DNA of 64,000 nucleotides from Cannabis sativa (GCF_029168945.1 NC_083602.1:73180600-73244599), one strand, 5' to 3'. Counted from the stretch's first letter, positions 23,477 through 35,900 are shown. Notes: generated by a model from the letters alone, not told the origin. A program made the numbers and translations.

Positions 23477-24175
23477 TTGGTTGAGCAAAGACACCTTCAT
23501 GTTTGAGCAAAATCGGTTGAAGGAACTCCGGAGTATCGCTGGCTGTTTGGTTCTCCTCTAGGCCCCCAAAATTAAATTCAATTAAAAGGCCATTCCCCTC
23601 TGCATACATTGTTTTAGACATGGTCTTAAGCGAGACGAGGCTTCTCTCAAGAGAAGGGTCTCCTTTGATAGTAACTTGTTGGCTGCCAATTTGGAATTGC
23701 ATCGTTTGAAGTTTCCAATCCGTGTGTGTCATCCCTAGAGTTGCCAACCATTGAAGTCCCAAAATAACATCAGCACTCCCCAATTTTAAAGGTAGGAAAT
23801 CATCAAAAATTTCTACCCCTTGTAAGTGTAGGTGGACATTTTTGCATATCCCTTCATTGCGCATGGAATCTCCATTGCCCATTGTAACACCATATTGACT
23901 GGTCTTAACAATAGGAAGCTTGAGTTTATCCAGCAACACTTGAGAGATGAAATTGTGTGTGGCGCCGGGATCAATTAAGATGACCACTTCACATTGTTCA
24001 ATCAGCCCCTTCAATTTCATAGTCTTATTTGAAGAAAGACCCGCTACTGATTGTAGAGAGACTTCCACTGTACCCTTGAGTTCTGCCATTTCTAAATCAG
24101 CCACACCCTCATTAGCCTCTTATGAACCTTGTTCTGAATTGATACCTTCAATTTCATCAGCGATAATTACCACAT
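23450..24175 (-). pseudogene. Gypsy zinc knuckle end and aspartic protease, broken
   Basis: The protease block is an open stretch from 24104 downward. It carries I-D-P-G-A-T-H-N-F-I-S, where the family has D-S-G or D-T-G: the catalytic-loop serine/threonine is proline here, so the enzyme should be dead. Downstream motifs include V-I-L-G-L-Q-W-L. A stop in the linker (about 24119-24121) separates it from the knuckle. The C-terminus runs into a Y-I repeat encoded by the TA microsatellite, marking truncation. Confidence 0.85.
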
Positions 24176-25256
24176 TTATCTCTTTTTGTTTGCAGCGATG
24201 TCCCGGCGACCATTTATCATCGCAACGAAAGCAAAGGCCCTTCTCTCGCTTGTATCGAATCTGACCGCTTCAGATATTTCGTATTTCACTACTGGTTTTT
24301 GGTATGTGTCTTTCATATGCCCTGGGGTAAAGGAAGTATGAAGTGGTGGAGTCGTGGTGCGGTTGAAACCAGAAACTTTTGGTCTGTAGTGGGTGGTTGC
24401 GTTCAACTCTTCCTCAATGTCTTGGGCAATTTCCATTGCCTCATCAATATTTCTTGGTCGTTGCACACGGAGTTTCGCGCGGATAGTGGGACGAAGGCCA
24501 TTAATGAAAGTACTAAGTTGTATTTCAGGTGAGACATTTTCTTAGAGGAGCCAAAAGTCGGATAAATTGCCTCTTGAACTCGATCACTGTACCCTCTTGC
24601 CTTACCGCCACAAATTGATCATATAAAGAACCAGCCCGTGTATCTCGAAAGTGCCTTAACACCAATCGTTTCATCTCCTCCCAACTCAAGATTGCTCGCT
24701 TTTTATTCTCAAACTGATACCAAAGGAGTGCGTCACCCGAAAAAGAGATAAACGCTGCCTCTACCTTTTCTTCCTCGCTGTAATGGCAGCAAGCAAAAAA
24801 TCGCTCTGCTTGCATAATCCACCCGTCGGGATTTTCCCCTTCAAAGGTTGGCATCTTGAGTTTACGGAGCCGCTGATCGTTTCGATGATGGGGATTGTAA
24901 TAATTTCGTTCCATTGGGGCATCCACTGTTATTGGATTTCTGCCACTGTTGAAGATGCGGGAAGCACCTGGACTCTTTTCCTCAGACGCATCTCGAGTGT
25001 CGGATCGGCGGAAGACTTCTCCCATATGTTCTTGGACGCTTCTTGATTGTCCGTGATCATTTCTTGGTCGTTCTTGGACCTTTCTTGACTGTTCTTGAGC
25101 CTCCAAAATAAGCTGTAGCTGCTGCTGCAATTGTTCATGAAGCTGGCGACTCATTTCACTCACCGAGTCATTAATAATCCTCTTGACGGAATTTGTGACA
25201 GTTTCCGTGACCGATTCCAGAATTGATTCTTGGACCGATTGCATCGTTGACTTCAA
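24176..25256 (-). pseudogene. Gypsy gag with two frameshifts
   Basis: ATG at 25256 opens a 243-codon frame with a helical, Gln-rich N-terminus (residues 1-70), then the retrotransposon gag core (L-K-M-P-T-F-E-G, G-W, A-E-R-F-F, W-Y-Q-F-E). The frame breaks near 24535, continues in another frame (F-I-N-G-L-R-P, E-E-L-N) to about 24260, and breaks again before the zinc knuckle C-F-R-C-D-D-K-W-S-P-G-H-R-C, which is intact as a motif (24195-24240). It would coat the RNA in the particle, but this copy cannot be translated whole. Confidence 0.85.
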
Positions 25257-25339
25257 AGCCTCCTCTTCAGGGATGGACTCCGATTGACTCTTCTCTCGCC
25301 GGTTTCTTCTAAGATTGTCCGCAGCTCACCGCACCAAAT

Positions 25340-25732
25340 TGATAGAATTTCTTAGATTAGAAATCTGCTATCAAGTATTTGAATTCCCTGAATGAAATCC
25401 CTCAAAGAATTGTCTTTTATTTATGAATAATGATCAAATTACACCTAGCTTTCGAGAGGCTAGTCTCTCCCAAGTACACAACCTTTCGAGAGGGTTGTTC
25501 TCTCCAAAAGACTTCTCTTAATACTTAATTCCCTGCCTATAATGAGTTCTAATCTCTTATATATATACATAATAAGCCTGCCACATCAGCAGCTCTAATT
25601 AAACCCAAGTGACCAATACAAAAAGACAATTCAACCCTTAAAACAATTTGAATAAAACTCAACTAAAGACATAAGTGTGGCCTTTAGGCCCCTCTTTTTC
25701 TATGGTAAACAAATCTAACCAGGGGCTTATCA
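25340..25732 (-). repeat. 5' LTR of the truncated gypsy element
   Basis: 393 bp; on the minus strand it begins TGATAAGCCCC and ends TTCTATCA, so ends are TGATA/TATCA. A TATA box (TATATATATAAG) lies near 25556-25567 on the minus strand. The sequence ATTTGGTGCGGTGAGC follows directly and should be the primer site, though I do not recognise the tRNA. A pair of GCCTCTCGAAAG / CCCTCTCGAAAG repeats sits in the R/U5 part (25450-25500). Confidence 0.8.
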
Positions 25733-27638
25733 GTCTGAACAGAAAAATTGTAGAAATCAAAATATGAATAAATTAGCATCATCAACAAAAGGAAAATTAA
25801 AGGGAAGAGACTTCATAATTACGTGACAAATAATTATTAATTGAATTAAAAAGTTAAGATTATAAGATTAATTCAAATTATTGTTCATATATTGATTAAG
25901 TTAATCAATATATGAACAATAATTTGAATTAATCTTATAATTTTAACTTTAATCAAATAGGGTTTATAAAAGAGGCATAAATAATCAAATAGGGTTAGAA
26001 ATACGGTAATTAAAGAAAATCTAGAACCCTATTTTTTTTTGTTGGATTTAATGGAATATATTTTATTTTTATTTTATTATATTTCTTGAGAGATAGTCAA
26101 AATTTTGTTACGTGTATACTTTGAATAATAAAAGTAATATTCCGCAAAACATCAAAAAAGTAGAAATAAGAAAATGGGAGACCAAGATAGAGTAACACGA
26201 TCTTTCTTCGTTTAATAATGCTTTTGAATCTATGGAGAGGGATGCCTTTAAAATGAATCTACACCGCAACCATAAAGAAAATCATTAATATGAAAGAATA
26301 TTATTCGAATGGCACGCATACATTTTGATTTTATTGATTTAAGAATATATAGTGTTGAATTTGTTGATAGGTGCATAATCATCACATTGCATTATAGTAT
26401 ACTTTGTACTTTCTAGTTACAAATTTTGTGAAAATCATTAATGTGAATAGTTACTTGTAATTATAATTTTTGTTTTTAGATTAATCATACCAAAAATATA
26501 CTATAATGTGAATAGTTACATAACTTTTATACAATTACTAAAAGTATCACGAAGTTAAAACTTGGAAGCTACTATTAAAGAAAAATACGAAGAGAAATAA
26601 AGCTCTATTTAATTCTTTGTTCATTGTAACACTCGAATTAATTATTTGATACATAGATCAAGCCTTTGTTTATATAAGCAATAGAATAACTAAGATGATT
26701 CAGTACTAAGTATATTAGCAGAATAACTAACTAATTTATTCCATTATTACTAACTAACTAATTCTAATAGGTCCTTTCAACGAGGAGTGTAAAATAATTT
26801 TACACCCATTTTGGATACAATCTCTGAAATGAGTAGGAAATAAAGGTTGTAAGTTATGGTTACAAGTTTTGTCATTCGAAATTGAAAGCTGTGAATCTGG
26901 AGAGAAGATATTGGAAGCTTAGTGTGGATCCGAAAAGCCATGTGCGGAAGGTCTTGTAAAATCTAGAAGGTGCTTCTAGATAAGCTTGTACTGTGTATGG
27001 AATATCTCTCTCGGATAGCTTGTTATTAATCTGGAGGTACACTCCTGGACAGCTTACTATCAGTCTTGAAGGTTCATCTGGGAATGAAGTCTTGTATGTA
27101 TCCAAAAAACTTGTGTGTTTATAAAGCTTCCGAATTGTCCATACAGAAAGCGTGTATTTCAAGATGACGTGAATTTTTTGTAGCTGGTGATGAGCTAGAT
27201 CATTTAAGGCGGCATAAATGTGTCACGATAATTTAGGAGATATTTTTTGCTATAATGCAAATCTATTGATAGCTGAAAATCTTTGTAACCTATGTGAGAA
27301 TCAAACTAGATTTGCTTGAATGAAAATTGTGATAGTGTGAGGTAGAGTCTAAACTAGAGAAAGAAACTTCTTCTCGTAATCTCTGAGAAGTTTGTGGAGA
27401 TTCTTGTAACTTTGTAAACATTAATATCAATAAAGATATATATATATATATATGGTTGCTGGTGTTCTAATCGAGATGTAGAGCATTGCACATGGCTCGA
27501 ACTCGTTAAATCTAGTGTTATTCTTTTCTATTTACTCAATTCACTATCTTGAATTCTTGAGATATCTTGGTATATTGTTTCTTGATCGTGTTGCGTGTTT
27601 ATTGGTACTGTAAACTGAATCGTAAGTCATTGATTATT
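25733..27638. other. AT-rich spacer with palindrome, possible Copia LTR
   Basis: No gene. It contains the 101-bp palindrome described separately and an 11-bp inverted pair ATTATAGTATA/TATACTATAAT about 26390-26512. From 26780 to 27638 the composition changes; with polyadenylation-like and TA-repeat sequence near 27425-27455 it may be the LTR of the Copia remnant beginning at 27639, but no ends were defined. Confidence 0.4.
25850..25950. repeat. 101-bp near-perfect palindrome
   Basis: Arms 25850-25899 and 25901-25950 pair at 49 of 50 positions around a single G at 25900. The only mismatch is near the outer end. No terminal duplication or coding content is evident. Confidence 0.93.
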
Positions 27639-28334
27639 TCATTTTGCAGAACAAAGGCTTTGTGAAATATCAACTAGATTTGTCTTTGAGGAAGCATGAT
27701 TCATCTTCAAAGTTCCATTATTGATTTTTTCCCGAACTATAATATAGTATATCTCCACATGTTTGATGAGTTCGTAGAAGACAGGGTTTTTTGATATATG
27801 TATGGTTGTGTTATTGTCAAAAAAGAGAGTTTCAAGAAGAGATATGTCGATTCTAAGTCTTTGATGATTGTGGTTAGCCATGTAATTTCACAAGTAACAT
27901 GATCTAGAGCACGGTATTCTACTTCAGCAGAAGAGTGGAAAATTGTCTATTGTTTCTTTGATTTCCATGAAATGGTTGAGTTGCCAAGGAAAATGCAAGA
28001 TTGACCTTCGAGTGTCAAGGTAAGAACGCCAATCAGCCTCAAAAAATGCTTGAATTTCGAGTGGTGTTAGAGCTGCTACATAGAAGAACAAGCCTTGTCC
28101 AGGTGTACCTTTCAGATGTTGAAGTATCTGTTAGGCAACATTGAGGTGTGGTTCTCGAGGTGATTGGAGGTACTGGCTGAGCTTGTTTACATTAAAACTA
28201 ATGAGCTAATGTCAACCTTAGAGATGGTGAGATATGTGAGCTTTCGAATGAGACTTCTTTATTGAGTAGGATTAGATAATAATTGTCGTAAGTCTTTGCT
28301 GAGCTTGATGTTTGGTTCCATTGGTGTTGAGACA
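27639..28334 (-). pseudogene. Copia RT-end/RNase H remnant
   Basis: Minus-strand Copia pol. Pieces read M-E-P-N near the solo LTR junction, A-D-W and D-T-R-R-S-I in the middle, and RNase H end motifs (H-I-S-K-N-P-V-F, K-H-V-E-I, V-R-E-K-I) at 27881-27639. Frames and stops alternate, so it is dead. It is split by the divergent Tekay-like LTR at 28335 (TSD AGACA); the preceding RT residues resume at 40352. Confidence 0.82.
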
Positions 28335-28513
28335 TGTAATAACCGCATACTTAGATTATGGATTAGTAGGGTAATTAACATTAATTAATTATATTTTATG
28401 ATTATAACCAATTATATATATATTGTGGGCCCTATTTTCAAGAAATTGGCATTAGGATTATAATTTCTCAATTTTAAAGATTTAATTAAACTATAAGTGT
28501 ATTATATATGTTG

Positions 28514-29060
28514 TAGGACTGTACAAAAAAATTCGTAAACCGCCCAAACCGAATAACCCAACCAAACTGAATCGAAAAAATCGATAAAAATTACAAACCG
28601 AAATAATCTGAAAAAATTAAAAATCGCCCAATCTGTTAATTGGGCGGGTTGAAAATAGGTCCAACCCGCCCAATTAAACCGACCAACCCGACCAACCCGA
28701 TTTTGCACCTTTAATTTTTTTTAACTTTTTAATTTTTATTATATATAACATAAATGATTAAATATATAATAATATAAAGTTATATACTTAATTATTAGTT
28801 TTAAAGTCATATATATGGTGTTGTACTTTGGTGGAATGTGATATTTTTAATTTTTATTGATTTTGACTTTAAAACTAAAAAAAAAAAGTTTGGCCGGTTT
28901 GGGCAAGTTAACCCGACCAAACCGCCCAAACTGTTGGTCAGTTTATAGATTTTTTTTTTATAATTGGGCGGGTTGCACTTAAATTTTAGCAACCTGAACT
29001 TTAGATTGGGTTAGAAAATATATAGGATAAACCACCCAAACCGACCGATGTACAACCCTA
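28514..29060. mobile_element. hAT-like MITE with AACCGCCCAAACC repeats
   Basis: 547 bp. Ends are TAGGACTGTACA and TGTACAACCCTA (10 of 12 complementary). Flanks ATATGTTG and ATATGCTA agree at 6 of 8, consistent with an old 8-bp duplication. Inner parts repeat AACCGCCCAAACC, CAACCCG and GGGCGGGTT on both strands, and have no coding content. Confidence 0.65.
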
Positions 29061-30107
29061 ATATGCTATATGTGAAATTCAATATTTTTATGATTTTTGC
29101 TCAGTAACGATGAAAAATGCGATGGATGGACGATAGACTCACATGTGTTAGTTTAGAACCTTTTAATTTAGTAGGGTATTTTTATGTTGATATTTAGAAT
29201 ATCGGGATAAGGCAGGATTATAGTTTTGAACTATTTTACCCCTAATTCTTAGAATTGCTTAAGTTTTAAGGGAGAAAATGGGAATTTCACCTAAGATTCT
29301 AGTTTTGTCTTTTAGTGAGTTTTTTTCCCTAAGTTTTAATTCTGAATTTATTAAGGGATAAAGCTTTATTTTCTTTTAATTTATATCATTAGATAAACAT
29401 AAACTAAAAATAAAACTTTATCCAACTCTCTGTCTCTCCACCTCTTCGGCCTCAAGAAACCAAGAGAAACTAGGGGTTTTTTCCTTCTATTCTCAGTAAT
29501 TTCAGCTAGTTTTCAAGGAGTTTAGAAGCCAAAATCTATGGTATGCCCTAGACACTTCTATTCTTTGGTTTTTGGAAGTTTAGTTTTTAGTTCAAGCATG
29601 CATTTTTGAAGTTTTGATTCTGCTCGAAACTAGGGTTAATTTGGGTTGATTTTTAGAGTTATTTTACGGTTTTTAAAGCTTGTTTAAGGTTATTTTATGG
29701 GCTGTTTGTTGAGTTGAGCAAGTTTGAGTTCAAGAACTCAAACTTGGCTCAACAATGGTGGTTTTTGTATTTTTGAGTATTTTGAGGTTCTACCACTTCG
29801 AACTTGTTTATTGTGGTATGTATTGGTGATATGGAGCTTAGTTTAAAGTTTGGGGTCGTTTTGAGTTAATTTGGAGACTCTTTGTTTTCTGCAGCAAAAA
29901 ATGGCAGGCTAATCTATGAAAACGGTCTACCGTTTCTACTGCAGGGATCCAAAAAAAATGGCTTGTCGTTTTTATAGAAATGGCCTACCATTTTTCAGGT
30001 AGATTTCTTGTAGTCTTGCTTTTTTACGTTTCCTTAATATTTAGGGCTATACCATGCTATTTATCGATAAGAAAACTTCTATTTTTAGGTTTAGGTCCCC
30101 GTTAAGA

Positions 30108-30290
30108 TTTTACCAACACTAGTACGGTAGCGGTACGAAGTACATTGGTACATTATATGATGTTCAAAGGGTACAATACAGTGTTACCAACACTAGTACG
30201 AGATGAGTACATAGTGCATGTGGTACAACACTTTGTGGTACTCGACGTACGATTCAGCCCTACCAACACTAGTATGGGACAAGTACTTAG
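30108..30290. repeat. Tandem TACCAACACTAGTA array in outer LTR
   Basis: Three copies of TACCAACACTAGTA spaced about 73-77 bp apart (30111, 30184, 30261), each followed by GGTAC-rich text. It occupies the position where E1 and E2 LTRs carry the unrelated GGAGTATGACC array. Confidence 0.8.
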
Positions 30291-30326
30291 TGCATGTGGT
30301 ACAGAGGTCGTACTTCTATTAAGAAC

Positions 30327-32636
30327 TGTAAAGACCGCTTAGTTTAATTTGGAAATTAGCAGTTAATCACGTTTAATTATGAAATTATTTATAGCTATTT
30401 AAATAATTTATTATACTGTTATTATTGAATTCAGAGATGCATTTTTATGTCATGTAGTAGTTTGCATAATTTTGCATTCCGGTGTCCGGTATTTTTGGAA
30501 CTCGGTGTTTGGCTCAGTAAAAATCACAACTTAGTATGTTAGTAGTTTGGGACAGTTTATTAGACATTGGGAATGTCGGGAATGGCCGGGAATTTAGAAT
30601 TTCCCAAAAATACCCCTTTAGTGTTATTTATGTTATTTTAGTGTGGAGGGGCAAAATGGTCTTTTTGCCCCAATGATATTTTGTCTTTTAGTGAATTTAT
30701 TAATTGAAAAATAAATGTTTATTTTAATTGTTTATTTGGCTGAAAGTAAGTGTGTACATGCCTTAAAATTCCTTTTCATTCACATTTTCAACACTTAGTC
30801 AAAAATAGAAAAAAAAATTCAAAAGCACACTCTCTCTTTTCCTCTCTCTTTCGGCTGGTTGTGTGTGTGCAAAGGGCTGGATTTTCTTTGATTTTCAAGC
30901 TATTTTTGGGTGATTCTAAGCTCTAGGTAAGCCTTGAAACTTGCTCTTTAGTTTTCTTAATTTTCAAGAAAAAATGAAAATGGTTGCATGTTCAATTTTG
31001 ATGTTGTTGCTGCTGTAGTTTTAGGTTGTTTTCTATGTTTTTCTTTGCTTGAATTGAATGGATTTAAGTAGGTTTCATGCATGCTAGTTGCTTGGTTTAA
31101 GTTTGTGAAATTTTGTACAAAAGCTTTGATTTTTAAAGAAATGTGTGAATCTGTTATTTGCTTGCTGTAGTTGGTAGATTTCATTTTCAGAGGCTTAATT
31201 ATGCATGATTAAGTATATTTATGTTGGTTTGATTGCATGTTAGCTAGGTTTACTCAAGTTTGAGTTTAGAACTCAAAGCTTGAACTTTAATGGTGATTTT
31301 TGATTATGTGCAATCTGGGTGGTTTTGAAGCTTTAGAAATGTTCTAGGGGATATATAGAACAGGCCTGGAAGGTTTCATGTGACTTGGAGTTGATTTGAG
31401 CAATATATGAATTTTTGATGTTGCTGCCTGCGAGGAACCGGAATTCCGGTTGTGCATCCGGAATTCCGGATGGGGTTCTGAATTTTCCCAGAACTGGAAT
31501 TCCGGTTGGGCAACCGGTCTACCGGTTGGGGAAAATTCTGAAACCCTAGTTTCCTCGATTTTGTGTTTTTGGGGGTATTGCGATGCTTTTTATCGATAGG
31601 GAAACTTTTAGTTCCTAGTTTAAGTCCCCGAGAAGTGATTTAGCGTATCACTTATAGTGTTGTGATTTTTATGGTTTAGGAGCCTGTAATCCGCCGCGAA
31701 GTTAAGTTCCAGTCAGGTTGACAGGCACACCTGAATTCGGAATCCAGGAAAGTTTAGTATAACAGTATGCATATGTAGATTACATGTTTAGCGTTCATGT
31801 AGGAAGCCTGTTAGATTACATTAGTTATGTATGTTGGCTTCGAACCATCCAACCCTGTCACGTCGGTACAGGCTGGAGTATGACCAGCAGCCGGAGTATG
31901 ACCGGTTCGACCGATCAGGCTGACACTTAGGTTGGTCGTTCCGTACTATTGACGTATCCCGTCGGTACAGGCTGGAGTATGACCAGCAGCCGGAGTATGA
32001 CCGGTTCGACCGATCAGGCGGATACTGTAACACGTCGGTACAGGCTGGAGTATGACCAGCAGCCGGAGTATGATCGGTTCGACCGATCAGGCTGTTACTT
32101 GTCAATAGTACCGTCCCTATGAACGTTCAGAACTCAATACCGTGTTGGACACGGCAGTTAGGGGGACTCAGTATCGTGTTGGACACGGCAGTTAGGGTTA
32201 TGATCAGGGGTATGGGCGTCTGATCATGACCGGGTTTTATGTATGAATATTATTATGCTTTTCTTACTGAGTCTGTCGACTCACAGTTCTACGTTTATGT
32301 GTAGGTAAAGGCAAGGCTAAAGCTGATGGACCGTGAACGAGCTTATGAAGGTTGTACATGTCGGGGCGGTTAGACCTGGAGCGTACGATCCTCGAGACAG
32401 CAAGGCTAATTTTTGTAACTAGTCGCTAGGCGACAATTATTTTGTATGAACAGTAAACTTTTGTAAATGATTTTGTAATCGGGATCCCGAGTCTTTTGTA
32501 TAAATATTTTATAAGTTTAATTAAAAAGCAAAAATTTTTAATTAATCACATTTTCCATAAACCTCGTTGATTAGCAACGAGCTGCACAACATGTTTAAAA
32601 ATCATGTAATACGCCTATGTTAGTTAGGGTGTTACA
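30327..32636 (+). repeat. E2 5' LTR
   Basis: 2310 bp. Includes the palindrome set at 31436-31528, the GGAGTATGACC array at 31860-32095 with three clear units, CGTGTTGGACACG repeats (32140-32190) and the 3'-end stems (CTCGTTG/CAACGAG near 32563-32581). Confidence 0.95.
31860..32095. repeat. Tandem GGAGTATGACC array in E2 5' LTR
   Basis: Three units start near 31863, 31962 and 32034. Each has a conserved core of about 53 bp with two GGAGTATGACC motifs and ends GACCGATCAGG. Spacers between cores are of unequal length (about 20-45 bp), so it is not a regular satellite. Confidence 0.88.
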
Positions 32637-32639
32637 ATT

Positions 32640-32652
32640 TGGTATCAGAGCC
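32640..32652 (+). other. E2 primer-binding site (initiator Met tRNA)
   Basis: TGGTATCAGAGCC three bases after the LTR end, identical to E1. Confidence 0.92.
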
Positions 32653-32917
32653 GCCAGGTTGTCTTCCGAAGATCGTCACGGCATGTACAATCATCATCAA
32701 CAGTTAGCTCGTTCCACGGTTCAGTAAGCCTTTATTGCTTTAGTAGTTTATTTATTTATTTATGAATAAGAAAAGCCTGTTAGGAAGCATGTTAGTAGCC
32801 TGATAGTAGAATAGGCGCATGTTTCGTTTTTAATTTCCAAATTAAGCGGCATTAGTAAGCTCCCCTTGAATACGACCTGATATGCCAACTCTTGGTTTCG
32901 CAGGCGATTCTGACTAG

Positions 32918-35900
32918 ATGGACGCCAGGCGGACTACCAGGAGCCAGGGCAACTCAGTGGGGTCGAATCAAGGACAGGGAGCTCAGTTTCCCCCGCCAGT
33001 TAGGGGCCGAGGTAGAGGTCCCCGAGGCAGGGCTCGTGGTCGGGGTGATGAGAACCCGCCACAGGCTGCCCAGGCTCCCCCAGCCGATCAGGGAGCCCAG
33101 AATTGGGAGGTTCGGTTTGTTGAGATGCAAGCCCGGATAGAAGAGCAAGACCTCGAGTTTCGCAGGCCGGAGACGGCAGGTGCTCCCGCAGCTCCGGCGG
33201 CCGCAGTTCTGGCACCTGCCCCTGCTGCTCAGGCCGAATTAGTGGTGGCGGCCAATAGATTGGAACCTTTGTATGAACGGTTCCGGAAGCAAGCACCTCC
33301 GGTTTTCTTGGGAGGTCCAGACGTGATGAAGGCCGAACAGTGGCTGACGGTGATTACCAAGATCCTGAACTTCATGGGTGTCACCGGTAATGATAGAGTG
33401 GTGTGTGCCACTTTCCAGTTCCAGGAGGACGCTCTGGTCTGGTGGGACATGGTGTCTCAGATTCATGACGTCACCACCATGACCTGGGAAAGGCTCCAGG
33501 AACTCTTCAACGCCAAATACTACAATGAGGCGGTCAGAAGCGCCAAGAGGAAAGAGTTCGCTCACCTGACCCAGCGTGAGAATATGAGCGTAACTGAGTA
33601 TACTACTCAGTTCGATCGGTTGGCGAGGTTAGCCTCGGGAATTGTGCCAACCGACTTCAGCAAGAAAGAGAAGTACCTGGATGGGTTGAATGCAAGGATC
33701 AAACATGATTTGATGATCACCACGAACGACAACACCACCTATGCTGAGATGGTGGAGAAGGCACTGCGAGCTGAGGGCGCACTTGGGTGTATGTCGGAGT
33801 CAGCTAGTACTCCGGCGAGTGGCGGGGCTCCTACCCCTCCTGCATTAGGCTTTAGCAGGGGGAGTAGTGGCTCGGCCATTGATCAGAGGAAGAGAGCACC
33901 CATTGCATCCGGTGGCTCGAGTCAGAACAAGAGGTTCCGGGGGAACTAGAATAGAGGTAGTCGTTCCAGTGGTACTGAGACCCGATTCTCCTATCCCGAG
34001 TGCCCTAGCTGCAAAAGGCACCATCGGGGTGAGTGCAAAGGTCAGGGATGCTTTCACTGTGGCATGCCCGGACACTTCAAGAGGGACTGTCCCCAGCTCC
34101 GATCAGAGGCACCGAGAGCTCCGGCGATACCCACTCCAGCCAGGGTGTTCGCCATCACTCAAGCTGATGCGGATGCCGGCCCATCGCCAGTTGTGACAGG
34201 TCAGCTTTCTGTTAATAACTCGCTTTACTCAGTGCTGTTTGATTCTGGGGCTACACATTCTTATGTGGCAGCCAGAGTCTTTAGTAAATTGGATAGACCA
34301 TACGATAGATATGAATCAGGGTTTGGAACCCTTTTACCTGGCGGAGAGTTGGTTATCTCCAACAGGTGGATTAGGTCTATGCCGATCAGGATAGATGGTA
34401 GAGAGTTAAGTGCTGACTTGATAGAGATGAGTCTAGTAGAGTTTGATATTATTTTAGGAATGGATTTCCTATCTAAATATTCGGCGAGTATTGATTGCAA
34501 AAGGAAGATGGTGATCTTCCAACCGGAAAGTGAAGAACCATTTGTGTTTGTTGGTTCAGTTCAGGGATCTCGGATCCCGGTGATCTTGGCCATGTCAGCT
34601 AGAGAATTGTTACATGGCGGATGCTTAGGGTTTCTGGCCATGGTGGTGGACACCACTCGCCGTATACCATTCAAATTTCAGGACATCAAGGTGGTTCGGG
34701 AATATTTGGATGTTTTTCCCGAAGAACTTCCAGGGTTACCACCTCAGCGGGAGATTGACTTCGTGATAGATTTGGCACCAGGGGTGGAACCGGTTTCCAA
34801 AGCCCCGTATAGAATGGCTCCAGCTGAACTTAAGGAATTAAAGATTCAGCTCCAAGGGTTGCTTGACATAGGGTTTATTCTGCCCAGTGTGTCACCTTGG
34901 GGAGCCCCGGTTTTATTCGTCAAGAAGAAAGATGGATCTATGAGGATGTGCATCGACTACAGAGAATTGAACAAGCTGACGGTGAAGAATAAATATCCAT
35001 TACCTAGGATCGATGATTTGTTCGATCAGCTTCAGGGGAAGACGGTTTTTTCTAAGATTGATCTCCGTTCGGGTTATCATCAGTTGAGAATCTGAGAGGA
35101 GGACATTCCGAAGACGGCTTTCCGCACTAGGTATGGACATTACGAATTCCTGGTTATGTCGTTCGGACTAACCAATGCTCCTGCAGCATTCATGGACTTG
35201 ATGAATAGAGTATTCAAGGATTTCCTCGATATCTGTGTGATTGTGTTTATCGACGACATCCTCGTGTACTCTCAATCAGAAGAGGAGCATGAATTACATC
35301 TTCAGATGGTACTGCAACGGCTTCGGGAACATAAGCTTTATGCCAAGTTCAAGAAATGTGAATTCTGGCTATCTCAGGTGTCCTTCCTAGGGCACATTGT
35401 GAGCAAAGATGGGATCAAGGTGGATCCCGGGAAGATTGAATCCGTCAGGGATTGGCCGAGACCGAAGACTGTGACAGAGATCAGAAGCTTTTTAGGTTTA
35501 GCTGGGTACTACCGTAGGTTCGTGGAAGGGTTTTCTAAAATTTCAATGCCCCTAACCGAACTTACAAAGAAGAATCAGTGATTTATTTGGTCAGACAGGT
35601 GCGAAGCTAGTTTTCAGGAGCTGAAGCAGAGGTTGATTACCGCTCCAGTGCTAGCTTTGCCTTCACACAACGAGAAGTTTGTGGTGTACTGTGATGCATC
35701 CAGACAGGGTCTGGGGTGTGTGTTGATGCAAGCCGATCGCGTAATCGCTTATGCCTCCCGTCAGTTAAAGGATTATGAACAGCGATACCCGACTCATGAT
35801 CTAGAGTTGGCCGCAGTGGTTTTCGCTTTGAAGATTTGGCGGCATTACCTTTACGGAGAAAGGTGTGAAATCTATACCGACCATAAAAGTCTCAAGTATT

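Larger units (their letters stand above)
23403..25732 (-). mobile_element. Truncated Ty3/gypsy element (Reina/CRM-like): 5' LTR, gag, protease
   Basis: A minus-strand element with 5' LTR 25340-25732, a primer region next to it, gag and aspartic protease. It stops in a TA microsatellite near 23445-23470, before RT. The short LTR and protease of the G-A-T-H-N-F-I-S and L-G-L-Q-W-L type suit the Reina/CRM side of plant chromoviruses, but with no RT or chromodomain the clade is tentative. Confidence 0.8.

Noticed and set aside
31860..32095. CRISPR-like array (repeats with spacers)
   Set aside because: Few imperfect units with variable spacers inside a plant LTR, repeated in every LTR copy; no cas genes and a eukaryotic setting.
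31821..32105. Antisense protein with repeated S-N-R-S-Y-S-G-C-W motifs, also at 3718, 10852, 39090 and 46062
   Set aside because: It is only the translation of the LTR tandem array on the other strand; frame and length change between copies.
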